Source: Eledone cirrhosa (Eukaryota; Mollusca; Cephalopoda; Octopoda; Eledonidae). From it: 64,000 nucleotides of DNA. Below the pieces are notes generated by a model. It was not told the DNA's origin. It ran no database searches and saw nothing but the letters and a program-made list of their open reading frames with translations. Positions within the stretch are counted from its first letter, which is position 1. Every line of letters begins with the position of its first letter. Positions 54,701 through 64,000 of this stretch are shown piece by piece. The DNA is taken from contig OZ024759.1 of assembly GCA_964016885.1 (NCBI GenBank), forward strand, positions 6,283,933 to 6,347,932, given 5' to 3'. The position numbers and the translations under genes were made by a program.

Positions 54701-57323
54701 CCACAGTAGGGTACAGTCCACCTAGCTGTCAGCAGGTACCACAGTAAGGTACAGTCCACCTAGCTGTCAGTAGGTACCACAGTAAGGTACAGTCCACCTA
54801 GCTGTCAGTAGGTACCACAGTAAGGTACAGTCCACCTAGCTGTCACTAGGTACCACAGTAAGGTACAGTCCACCTAGCTGTCACTAGGTACCACAGTAAG
54901 GTACAGTCCACCTAGCTGTCACTAGGTACCACAGTAGGGTACAGTCCACCTAGCTGTCACTAGGTACCACAGTAAGGTACAGTCCACCTAGCTGTTACTA
55001 GGTACCACAGTAAGGTACAGTCCACCTAGCTGTCAGTAGGTACCACAGTAAGGTACAGTCCACCTAGCTGTCACTAGGTACCACAGTAAGGTAGTCCACC
55101 TAGCTGTCAGTAGGTACCACAGTAAGGTACAGTCCACCTAGCTGTCACTAGGTACCACAGTAAGGTACAGTCCACCTAGCTGTCAGTAGGTACCACAGTA
55201 AAGTACAGTCCACCTAGCTGTCACTAGGTACCACTATAAGGTACAGTCCACCTAGCTGTCACTAGGTACCACAGTAGGGTACAGTCCACCTAGCTGTCAG
55301 TAGGTACCACAGTAAGGTACAGTCCACCTAGCTGTCAGTAGGTACCACAGTAAGATACAGTCCACCTAGCTGTCAGTAGGTACCACAGTAAGGTACAGTC
55401 CACCTAGCTGTCACTAGGTACCACAGTAAGGTACAGTCCACCTAGCTGTCAGTAGGTACCACAGTAAGATACAGTCCACCTAGCTGTCAGTAGTTACCAC
55501 AGTAAGGTACAGTCCACCTAGCTGTCACTAGGTACTACAGTAAGGTACAGTCCACCTAGCTGTCAGTAGGTACCACTATAAGGTACAGTCCACCTAGCTG
55601 TCAGTAGGTACCACAGTAAGGTACAGTCCACCTAGCTGTCACTAGGTACCACAGTAAGGTACAGTCCACCTAGCTGTCACTAGGTACCACAGTAAGGTAC
55701 AGTCCACCTAGCTGTCAGTAGGTACCACAGTAAGGTACAGTCCACCTAGCTGTCACTAGGTACGACTATAAGGTACAGTCCACCTAGCTGTCAGTAGGTA
55801 CCACAGTAAAGTACAGTCCACCTAGCTGTCACTAGGTACCACAGTAAGATACAGTCCAACTAGCTGTCAGTAGGTACAGTCCACCTAGCTGTCACTAGGT
55901 ACCACAGTAAGATACAGTCCACCTAGCTGTCAGTAGGTACAGTCCACCTAGCTGTCACTAGGTACCACAGTAAGGTACAGTCCACCTAGCTGTCACTAGG
56001 TACCACAGTAAGGTACAGTCCACCTAGCTGTCACTAGGTACCACAGTAAGGTAGTCCACCTAGCTGTCAGTAGGTACCACAGTAAGGTACAGTCCACCTA
56101 GCTGTCAGTAGGTACCACAGTAAGGTACAGTCCACCTAGCTGTCACTAGGTACCACAGTAAGGTACAGTCCACCTAGCTGTCACTAGGTACCACAGTAAG
56201 GTACAGTCCACCTAGCTGTCACTAGGTACCACAGTAAGATACAGTCCACCTAGCTGTTACTAGGTACCACAGTAAGGTACAGTCCACCTAGCTGTCACTA
56301 GGTACCACAGTAAGGTACAGTCCACCTAGCTGTCAGTAGGTGCCACAGTAAGGTACAGTCCACCTAGCTGTCACTAGGTACCACAGTAAGGTACAGTCCA
56401 CCTAGCTGTCAGTAGGTACCACAGTAAGGTACAGTCCACCTATCTGTCACTAGGTACCACAGTAGGGTACAGTCCACCTAGCTGTTACTAGGTACCACAG
56501 TAAGGTACAGTCCACCTAGCTGTCACTAGGTACCACAGTAAGGTACAGTCCACCTAGCTGTCAGTAGGTGCCACAGTAAGGTACAGTCCACCTAGCTGTC
56601 ACTAGGTACCACAGTAAGATACAGTCCACCTAGCTGTTACTAGGTACCACAGTAAGGTACAGTCCACCTAGCTGTCACTAGGTACCACAGTAAGGTACAG
56701 TCCACCTAGCTGTCAGTAGGTGCCACAGTAAGGTACAGTCCACCGAGCTGTCAGTAGGTACCACAGTAAGGTACAGTCCACCTAGCTGTCAGTAGGTACC
56801 ACAGTAAGGTACAGTCCACCTAGCTGTCAGTAGGTACCACAGTAGGGTAGTCCACCTAGCTGTCACTAGGTACCACAGTAAGGTACAGTCCACCTAGCTG
56901 TCAGTAGGTACCACAGTAAGGTACAGTCCACCTAGCTGTCAGTAGGTACCACAGTAAGGTACAGTCCACCTAGCTGTCACTAGGTACCACAGTAAGGTAC
57001 AGTCCACCTAGCTGTCAGTAGGTACCACAGTAAGGTAGTCCACCTAGCTGTCAGTAGGTACCACAGTAAGGTACAGTCCACCTAGCTGTCACTAGGTACC
57101 ACAGTAAGGTACAGTCCACCTAGCTGTCACTAGGTACCACAGTAAGGTACAGTCCACCTAGCTGTCACTAGGTACCACAGTAAGGTACAGCCCACCTAGC
57201 TGTCACTAGGTACCACAGTAAGGTACAGCCCACCTAGCTGTCACTAGGTACCACAGTAAGGTACAGCCCACCTAGCTGTCACTAGGTACCACAGTAAGGT
57301 ACAGTCCACCTAGCTGTCAGTGG
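36760..57323. repeat. 38-bp satellite array, about 540 units (20.5 kb)
   Basis: The unit is CCTAGCTGTCACTAGGTACC then ACAGTAAGGTACAGTCCA. From 36761 to at least 49567 anchor positions (39801, 45425, 49567) are exact multiples of 38 apart, so the left domain has no net indel. From about 49677 shortened units appear (GGTAGTCC, TCCAATAGC, TAGGTACAGTCC). Frequent variants: CTGTCAGTAGG, GGTAGAGTCC, CACTATAAGG, CTCTCACTAGG, CAGTAGGGTAC. Each unit holds two short inverted repeats, CCTAG/CTAGG around CTGTCA and GTACC/GGTAC around ACAGTAA. All frames are closed by TAG. Confidence 0.97.
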
Positions 57324-57770
57324 TTCCTCTGTTCTTACTCACAAGGAGACGAGAACTTTTGTGGCTTCCTGTTGACATGGGGACCAGGTCTCCCCTGCTC
57401 CTTCTGTATTGCACATGGTCACTGCTTTCCCTGTCATCACCCACAACACCAGATCTTCAGTGGTTACCCCAATGTATCCCACAACACCAGACGTTTAATA
57501 CTTGCTGTGTGTCCCACAAGATGACCAGATCTTTAGTCGATCAACGTGCACACTATCGTTTACTTTACTAACACACACACATAGCTATAGTAGACAGACA
57601 GTAGTTATATTACATACAGACACACAATCCCCACCCCACCGTATTATTATTATCATTATGTACATCACATCAGTTTCACTGTCACACCCTCTCTAAATCT
57701 GTGTTGTGTTATTATTTCCAGCAATATTATTACAATTTTATTGCAAAACAAATTCATATATACATATATA

Positions 57771-57803
<33 letters not shown>

Positions 57804-57877
57804 ACATCAAATAATAAGAATTGAGTTAAAAACTCACAATGTGTATTTCTTTCTATATGCTGATTTATATATATATG
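57324..57877. other. Unassigned sequence with TA microsatellite
   Basis: 57324-57600 is GC-richer than its surroundings and holds an 83-codon frame (57320-57571, non-ATG start) with no recognisable domain. A CACAACACCAGA motif occurs twice (57441, 57480). 57760-57800 is a TA/TG microsatellite. Confidence 0.4.
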
Positions 57878-58088
57878 TATATATATAGTGACGAAGCATA
57901 AGTTAATTGCATGAACTCATAATCCTTTATTTACTGCTATATATATTTCGATGATAGCCATTGAATGGCTATGACTAACTGCCTGATGACATCATAGCCA
58001 TTCAATGGCTATCATCGAAATATATATAGCAGTAAATAAAGGATTATGAGTTCATGCAATTGACTTATGCTTCGTCACTATATATATA
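57878..58088. repeat. Foldback element with 97-bp arms
   Basis: 57878-57974 is the reverse complement of 57992-58088 with one mismatch seen (57904/58062), around a 17-nt loop. Each arm itself contains a perfect 19-nt palindrome, ATAGCCATTGAATGGCTAT or its counterpart. Ends in TA runs. Includes AATAAA. Typical of foldback MITEs; no target duplication can be read because of the TA flanks. Confidence 0.9.
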
Positions 58089-58799
58089 TTATATATATAT
58101 GTGTAGGAGGTGAGTTTTATTGTAGCACAATCAAGCCATCTTAAATTATTTTTCATATGTTGATTTAAAACTTCACTGCTCACAAGTATTTTTTTAAGCT
58201 TCATATCCCGTCTCCCTATTTTATTTGATGAGAACGCAGATATCATCCCATGATGATATTTGTTTTTGAAATGAGCATAATAAAATACTTTGAACTCTTT
58301 TAACCATCTTTTTAACTTATATATATATATGAGAGTATTGAAGTTTGCTTGAAGCATTGTGGAGTAATAAGGTAAATTTCTTTAAGTCGTTTGGAAGCCT
58401 CGACAATGCAGATGGGTAAATCTCCGGCTAACAAGATCCGGTGGTGGAGAGGGAGATGTAAGTGGGTGTACGTTGAGATGCGTGGCGTGTATAAGACTGT
58501 AGCGTGTAGAGGAATGAAGGAAAGAGCGTAAAGGATAAAAATAAAAATAACAACACGAGTTACCTTGGGAGAGATTTAATTGCCCCTATATATTTCGGAT
58601 TCATATCCATCAACTGGGGGTTATTTCGGGGGGGGGCGGGGAGGTTGTCTGTCAGAAAGGTGTGAAACGTGTCCTCTGCTGTTCGTTGTTTTGAATACAC
58701 TGACATTAATGATTCACTCAATATGTATTGGTCATGGTGTAACAACACAATCCTTGTATTAATATCATGCTCTACTTCTCAAATTCTTTGCTCAATATT
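58089..58799. other. Unassigned sequence
   Basis: Several 60-100 codon frames, none recognised (for example 58052-58357, minus, part of it inside the foldback). 58580-58640 has CTATATATTTCGGATTCATA, TCCATCAACT and a G-run GGGGGGGGGCGGGGAGG, a possible G-quadruplex. Confidence 0.4.
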
Positions 58800-59118
58800 A
58801 CAGCTCACATCTACGTATCTTTAGCCAGCCTTCAGCAACGTTGTATCTCATAGTAAGTTTCTCAGGTGTTTTAATGATAGGGACCCCAGTCTTATCGTGT
58901 TACAGCTCACACCTATGTAGGTTTAGCCGGCCTCCTACAAGGTTGTATCTCATAGGAGGTTTTTTGGGTGTTTTAATGACCCAAGTCCCATCATGTTGTT
59001 GTTGATTTGGAGGTTTAGCTCGTCTCCTAGGAGTTGTAATCCTCTATCAATAAAACAGCCAAGATGCTTTCTATGTGATACAACCTTGTAGGAACTAAGC
59101 CTATATAGGCATGAGCTT
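58800..59118. repeat. 103-bp tandem pair plus inverted third copy
   Basis: ACAGCTCACATCTACGTATC begins at 58800 and ACAGCTCACACCTATGTAGG at 58903. A reverse-complement relative (CTATGTGATACAACCTTGTA, then GGAACTAAGCCTATATAGGC) lies at 59071-59118, so a hairpin with diverged arms of about 50 bp is possible. Confidence 0.75.
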
Positions 59119-59191
59119 TGAAATTTAGTTGAATATATATTGATAGTGGCCCTTGTCTTCACCCTGGTCAGTTTTATTACGGTCCTTAATA

Positions 59192-59231
59192 ATCATCATC
59201 ATCATTTAACATCTGCTTTCCCTGCCAGCAA
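59192..59231 (-). mobile_element. Short RTE/SINE 3' tail fragment
   Basis: ATCATCATCATCATTTAACATC then TGCTTTCCCTGCCAGCAAAGG: the (ATC)n end and terminal hairpin wording of the RTE-type tail on the minus strand. The body is missing. Confidence 0.6.
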
Positions 59232-59595
59232 AGGTTGGATGGGTCTACATAGACTAAAGCCAGTACTGAAAGGGGTTTACTGAGGGTTGGATGGGTCTAC
59301 ATAGACTAAAGCCAGTACTGAAAGGGGTTTACTGAGGGTTGGATGGGTCTACATAGACTAAAGCCAGTACTGAAAGGGGTTTACTGAGGGTTGGATGGGT
59401 CTACATAGACTAAAGCCAGTACTGAAAGGGGTTTACTGAGGGTTGGATGGGTCTACATAGACTAAAGCCAGTACTGAAAGGGGTTTACTGAGGGTTGGAT
59501 GGGTCTACATAGACTAAAGCCAGTACTGAAAGGGGTTTACTGAGGGTTGGATGGGTCTACATAGACTAAAGCCAGTACTGAAAGGGGTTTACTGA
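59232..59595. repeat. 52-bp minisatellite, 7 units
   Basis: The unit is GGGTTGGATGGGTCTACATA, GACTAAAGCCAGTACTGAAA, GGGGTTTACTGA. Starts at 59232, 59284, 59336, 59388, 59440, 59492 and 59544; 364 bp = 7 x 52. Units are almost identical; the first differs at its first base. It adjoins an RTE-type tail. Confidence 0.97.
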
Positions 59596-59622
59596 CATTC
59601 TTGACAGACCAAGGCTCTACAG

Positions 59623-59893
59623 CAGTAGTTCCTAACCTTTTCTCCACCATGCATGCCCCACCTCAACATCTAAAATATTGTTATGTCCCCCTTTCACATG
59701 AAAACAAATTGGTGTAGGTGGTGCCAGATGTTCAATAACAAATGGAGGAGGTGAGACAGGAGTTTCTGACAGTAATGCGTACCAAAGTTACCTTGGTGTA
59801 AACGTAATAAGGTAAAACCTGAGATTTGCTCTCATTAACATCATTTTCAAATGACCCCCCTGTGGAGTGTGTGCCCCACGGTGGGAATCACTG
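59623..59893. mobile_element. hAT-type MITE (271 bp) with 8-bp target duplication
   Basis: Inverted termini CAGTAGTTCCTAACC (left) and GGTGGGAATCACTG (right; reverse complement CAGTGATTCCCACC) are flanked by identical 8-bp CTCTACAG at 59615-59622 and 59894-59901. CAG..CTG ends with 8-bp duplications are diagnostic of the hAT superfamily. No transposase frame, so non-autonomous. Confidence 0.85.
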
Positions 59894-59901
59894 CTCTACA
59901 G

Positions 59902-60200
59902 CTTGCTTACATACAGTCAAAAGTTATATCAAGGGCAGAAAGTTGTCATGTCTTTTGACACAAACTGAAGGACCATCCTAACCCCTCATAAATCACTGTA
60001 AAACATTTAACAAAGAAAAAAATAAAATAACAGAAGAAAAAACTTTATTTTGTTTCGCTTTTGTTTTTGATATTTTTTTGTGAGTTTTTTTTTTATATCT
60101 GCAACGAATTTAGAATATATTTTTATAGAAATAAGGTTTGATGGTATAACTAAAACATTTATATAACAGCTGTGTTTGTAGGTATATACTTACATACATG
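59902..60200. other. Unassigned AT-rich sequence
   Basis: No ORF or repeat recognised; long A and T runs at 60010-60110. Confidence 0.4.
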
Positions 60201-60201
60201 T

Positions 60202-60830
<629 letters not shown>

Positions 60831-61598
60831 ATGTTTAGAAAGCAGTGAGCAAAGTTTGAAAATTAAAATATAAAGCTTAGCTGTAATATTTGACTAAATA
60901 AACTGACCGAGGGGAAAACTATGGGTCTTAGCAGACATGGGAATCAAAGAAAAGGTATGGGTTCAACTCCCATGTCAGCTGTTACCCATCTTTTTACATT
61001 CAATGGGTTTATATGACCCATTATTAAGACTATGTTATGGTGAAGCCTTCTATTTCAATTTTCATACATACCATATATCGAGCACAGACAGTAGTTTATG
61101 TTAAGTGATATATGTAGCTATATATATACATTCATACATATATACAGATGTATATGCATTCATACAGTGAAATGCTTATTCTGAAAGATTTACACAACAT
61201 AGGGGGCCTCCATATGTCTGGTGAGACAATGGATATTCACCAACACATACAGATATTTATTTATGATACAAGGGGCTGTTGTTTTTGTTCTTTATTTCTC
61301 TTCCTTATATGGTGTATGGCAATTTGATTATAAATTTGACTAGTTTCATATTTAACATATATTTATTACATAATAAACAATTGTCCAATGTCACAGAAAC
61401 AAAATAAAAAAGAACGTAAAAAAAAAGATGTGTAGGAATGACTTCAGCATATAAATAGGTGGGGTGGGGGAAGCAATGACTATATATGGTATGGGCTTGA
61501 TAATTATTAAAGAAAATCTAAGTAACAGTGGGTATCATTGTCGCTAGAAACATTGCTATTGAAGAATTTTGATTTAAGTTCATGGTTTTATGTGGAAA
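60831..61598. other. Unassigned sequence with tRNA-like B-box
   Basis: Near 60948-60990, CAAAGAAAAGGTATGGGTTC then AACTCCCATG gives a B-box-like GGTTCAACTCC with a short stem, perhaps a worn SINE head; no convincing A-box. The remainder shows nothing. Confidence 0.3.
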
Positions 61599-61874
61599 TA
61601 TGTATATATACATGTGTATGTATATATACATATATGTATATATACATGTATATGTATATATACATATATGTATATGTTTATATATATGTATATATACATG
61701 TATATGTACATATATGTATATGTTTATATATATGTATATATACATGTGTATGTATGTATATGTGTATGTATGTATATATACATATGTATATATACCTGTG
61801 TATGTATATATATATATGTATATACACATGTATGTATGTATATGTATATACACATGTGTATGTATGTGTGTGTA

Positions 61875-61927
<53 letters not shown>
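61599..61927. repeat. TATATACATGTG-type microsatellite
   Basis: Alternating TATATACATA/TGTATATG blocks with local dyad symmetry, ending in a pure TA run (61873-61927). Confidence 0.95.
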
Positions 61928-61930
<3 letters not shown>

Positions 61931-62090
61931 AGTATGGCGCCATAGTGATATGTGATGTGTATTAGATATTTTAAAGCTGGCAGGCAGAGCCGATCACTTC
62001 CTCAAGTCTGAACCCAGCTGATTCTTCTAGAGAAGGTGGGGGGTGGGGGGTGGGGGGCTAGAGAGGAAGTGAGAAAGAGATATAGAAGAA

Positions 62091-62218
62091 GAATCGACCC
62101 CAGTACTCGACTGGTACTTTTTTTTTAATCGACTTTAGAAAGATGAAAGGTAAAGTTGACATTGGCAGGATTTGAAAAATGAGAGCCCAGAGTTGGAATA
62201 CTGGAAAGTGTCCTAACC
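62091..62218 (-). mobile_element. tRNA-derived SINE fragment (minus strand)
   Basis: The minus strand carries TTCAAATCCTGCCAATGTCA (B-box end), ACTTTACCTTTCATCTTTCT and AAGTACCAGTCGAGTACTGG then GGTCGATTC, the same family as 14531-14909. Confidence 0.7.
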
Positions 62219-62374
62219 CAGCAGTCGCCAACCTCTCCGACCTCACGGACCACTAAATTCATAATTCTAAATCCTGTGGACCACTAATATGAATTTTTTA
62301 AAAAAGATAAATACATTAAAATTTGTCTGCGGACCACCACAATTTTCTGTCGGACCAGTTGGCAACCGCTCTTG
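62219..62374. mobile_element. Possible hAT-like MITE
   Basis: Left end CAGCAGTCGCCAACCTCTCC and right end GGACCAGTTGGCAACCGCTC are roughly inverted. No matching 8-bp flanks could be read. Confidence 0.35.
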
Positions 62375-62580
62375 TAACTAATGCTCTAATGACTCTGACA
62401 ATTCATCACAAAACACTTCATATTGCTCCAGTTTATTCAGCTGACAATGAGTACTAGTAGTAACTGGGGAGTTAACCCTGTGATAGACTGGCGTCATGTC
62501 CAGGGGAAAGTCTTGTACACTGATTCACCAAGGAAACTGAGGATAAGCACCGGCCTGTTGAGCCTCCAGACTTTAACTAA
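62375..62580 (+). mobile_element. SINE body fragment (+ strand)
   Basis: TTGCTCCAGTTTATTCAGCT, GTTAACCCTGTGATAGACTG, GCGTCATGTCCAGGGG and AGGATAAGCACCGGCC form the central and 3' part of a tRNA-derived SINE family related to 36084-36290. The head is lost or badly worn. Confidence 0.55.
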
Positions 62581-62584
62581 TGTA

Positions 62585-62698
62585 TGTGAGTGTGTGTGTC
62601 TATGTGTGTGTTTATGTGTCTATGTGAGTGTGTCTATGTGTGTGTTTATGTGTCTATGTGAGTGTGTCTAGGTGTGTTTGCGTGTGTGTGTGTGTTTT

Positions 62699-62735
<37 letters not shown>
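62585..62735. repeat. (GT)n / GTGTCTATGTGA minisatellite
   Basis: GTGTGTTTATGTGTCTATGT GAGT occurs twice before a pure GT run (62702-62734). Confidence 0.9.
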
Positions 62736-62737
<2 letters not shown>

Positions 62738-62757
62738 CCATAGAATACAAGAGGAGT

Positions 62758-62850
62758 TTATTTAGGTTTTCCGGGAGACGGTGGATCGAGCAAAGCCTTC
62801 CTTCGGGCCGTTTCCTTGGAGACGTTGTTGTGGAGCTTGTTGAGTCGTTC
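62758..62850 (-). CDS. Candidate terminal exon of an unidentified host gene (30 aa + stop)
   Basis: The minus strand shows a strong splice acceptor, TATGTCTCTCTATTTCCAG, directly followed by 30 codons reading ERLNKLHNNVSKETARRKAL then LDPPSPGKPK and a TAA stop (62758-62760). Codon third positions are mostly C or G (CTC AAC AAG CTC CAC AAC AAC GTC TCC AAG), unlike the AT-rich surroundings, which argues for selection on coding. The peptide is charged and helix-prone with a basic, proline-containing tail, as at the C-terminus of many cytoplasmic proteins. An AATAAA overlaps the stop (62757-62762). I do not recognise the protein. The other two phases are also open through the exon, so the frame is an inference. 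Upstream exons would lie to the right, beyond the CCA array or outside the window. Confidence 0.4.
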   Translation of the reverse strand, partial: ERLNKLHNNVSKETARRKALLDPPSPGKPK

Positions 62851-62925
62851 CTGGAAATAGAGAGACATACGTAACAACTTGATGAGTGACAGGTAAACAA
62901 TCTACATTATTACATAACACATACA

Positions 62926-63510
62926 TTGTCATCAACATTGTCATCACCATCACCACAAACACCACCACCACCACCATCAACACCACCACAAACAACACCA
63001 ACAACACCACCACCACCAACACCACCACCACAAACACCACCACCACCAACACCACCACCACCAACACCACCACCACCACCACCACCACCACCAACACCAC
63101 CACCACCACCACCACCACCAACAACACCACCACCAACATCAACACCAACACCACCACCAACACCACCACCACCACCAACACCACCACAAACACCACCACC
63201 ACCAACATCAACACCATCAACACCACCACCACCATCATCATCAACAACAACATCACCATCAACATCACCACCACCATCAACACCAATATCACCATCAACA
63301 CCACCATCATCAACAACAACATCAACACCACCACCATCATCAACAACAACATCAACACCACCAACATCATCAACAACAACATCAACACCACCAACATCAT
63401 CATCAACAACATCAACACCACCACCATCATCAACAACAACATCAACACCACCAACATCACCACCATCATCAACAACAACATCAACACCACCAACATCACC
63501 ATCATCATCA
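62926..63510. repeat. (CAC/CAA/CAT)n trinucleotide array
   Basis: About 590 bp of ACC, AAC and ATC triplets. The right half has a local repeat of ATCATCAACAACAACATCAA then CACCACC of about 36-39 bp. Would be intronic if the candidate exon is real. Confidence 0.95.
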
Positions 63511-64000
63511 TTTTGTGTCTGTCCTTGTTTTATACAATTTAACTCTTTGTCCCCCTATTGCCTCTGGTGTGACCTCCAAGAGGAGGAGGAGGAGGTGACA
63601 GAAGACTATCACGACTAACACCACCACCAACAGTAATACCCCCCCCCCACCACCACCACCACCAACAGTAATACCCCCCCACCACCACCACCACCAATAA
63701 ATCTATCTCAAGGCCTCAGATATTTCTATCCATTTGTCTGTCTTGTTCTTCTATTATAATCATTATGTTCCTGCTCTTTAATTAGTTCCAACTAATTATC
63801 TATCGGCCATTTTACTCGTTATTAAGAATTGCTAGATCAAAGACCATCCAATCACTTATTCAGAACAGATCACAGAAGATATTGATCTTGTAATTCAATA
63901 CATAGCAAAGATTGAATCCTAGTCATCTCTCACCCACAAACCCAGTATTGATCAGGTATTTAACAGTTGGCACCAAACGTTATGACCATTTCTGCTGACG
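63511..64000. other. Unassigned sequence with small GGA/CCA repeats
   Basis: CCAAGAGGAGGAGGAGGAGG at 63577, and AACAGTAATACCCCCC plus (CACC)n twice at 63628-63697. The remainder to the window end shows no gene. Confidence 0.5.

Noticed and set aside
36760..57323. CRISPR-like array (regular short repeats)
   Set aside because: There are no unique spacers, units are contiguous, and the context is eukaryotic.
58622..58648. G-quadruplex regulatory element at the G-run
   Set aside because: A single G-rich stretch without a gene nearby; noted only as composition.
60940..60995. Functional tRNA gene
   Set aside because: A B-box-like GGTTCAACTCC is present but no acceptor stem, anticodon arm or A-box can be drawn.
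62762..63542. Frames of 218-249 codons over the trinucleotide array
   Set aside because: Homopolymer-like Thr/Asn, Pro/Ser and Val/Leu/Met peptides from triplet repeats, present in several frames.

Overview
The window looks like a repeat-rich intergenic or heterochromatic stretch of an animal genome, most probably a cephalopod mollusc (octopus-like). The clues are dispersed retroposon tails that begin with an (ATC)n run followed by a TTTACGTCCGTTCTTCCATG-like motif, RTE-type LINEs with a GRPRKTW C-terminus, tRNA-derived SINEs with the CTTTGCCTTTCATCCTTACG core, and a gypsy-type element with a tRNA-Trp primer site. The taxonomic call rests on recognition of these repeat families; no search was run. 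Nothing here is bacterial, and there are no operons, CRISPR arrays or rRNA genes.

Layout. 1-4685: a Tx1/L1-type LINE on the + strand with an intact ORF2 and an ORF1 entering from the left edge. 4686-8693: a 43-bp AT-rich satellite containing two inverted blocks. 8694-10673: a 21-bp satellite of 94 units with no net indels. 10.7-18.1 kb: a mosaic of nested transposons: a decayed RTE LINE split by a non-autonomous LTR element, tRNA-SINEs, Helitron-like ends and microsatellites. 18.2-22.05 kb: a CCAA-rich array with higher-order structure. 22.1-32.5 kb: RTE LINE copies B, C (nearly full length, frameshifted) and D (+ strand, truncated); the 3' UTR of D holds an exact 33 x 48-bp array. 33.1-36.1 kb: a 37-bp satellite. 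36.76-57.32 kb: a 20.5-kb array of about 540 units of 38 bp. 57.3-64 kb: a perfect-arm foldback, a hAT MITE with an 8-bp target duplication, SINEs including a tRNA/RTE-tail chimera, microsatellites, and one candidate host terminal exon (62758-62850, minus strand).

How the parts relate. The window mostly records retrotransposition plus tandem expansion. RTE LINEs supply reverse transcriptase, and at least one SINE (60202-60583) carries the same 3' tail, as expected of a LINE/SINE pair. Units inside that tail have amplified into a minisatellite (30727-32310), and another array (59232-59595) abuts a tail of the same family. At least 36 kb of the 64 kb is tandem repeat, so array lengths and inversions should be checked on long reads. 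I found no new protein system. The strongest leads are the tail-derived minisatellite, the SINE-LINE tail sharing, the nested tRNA-Trp-primed LTR element, and the two-domain 38-bp satellite whose monomer encodes two adjacent short inverted repeats.
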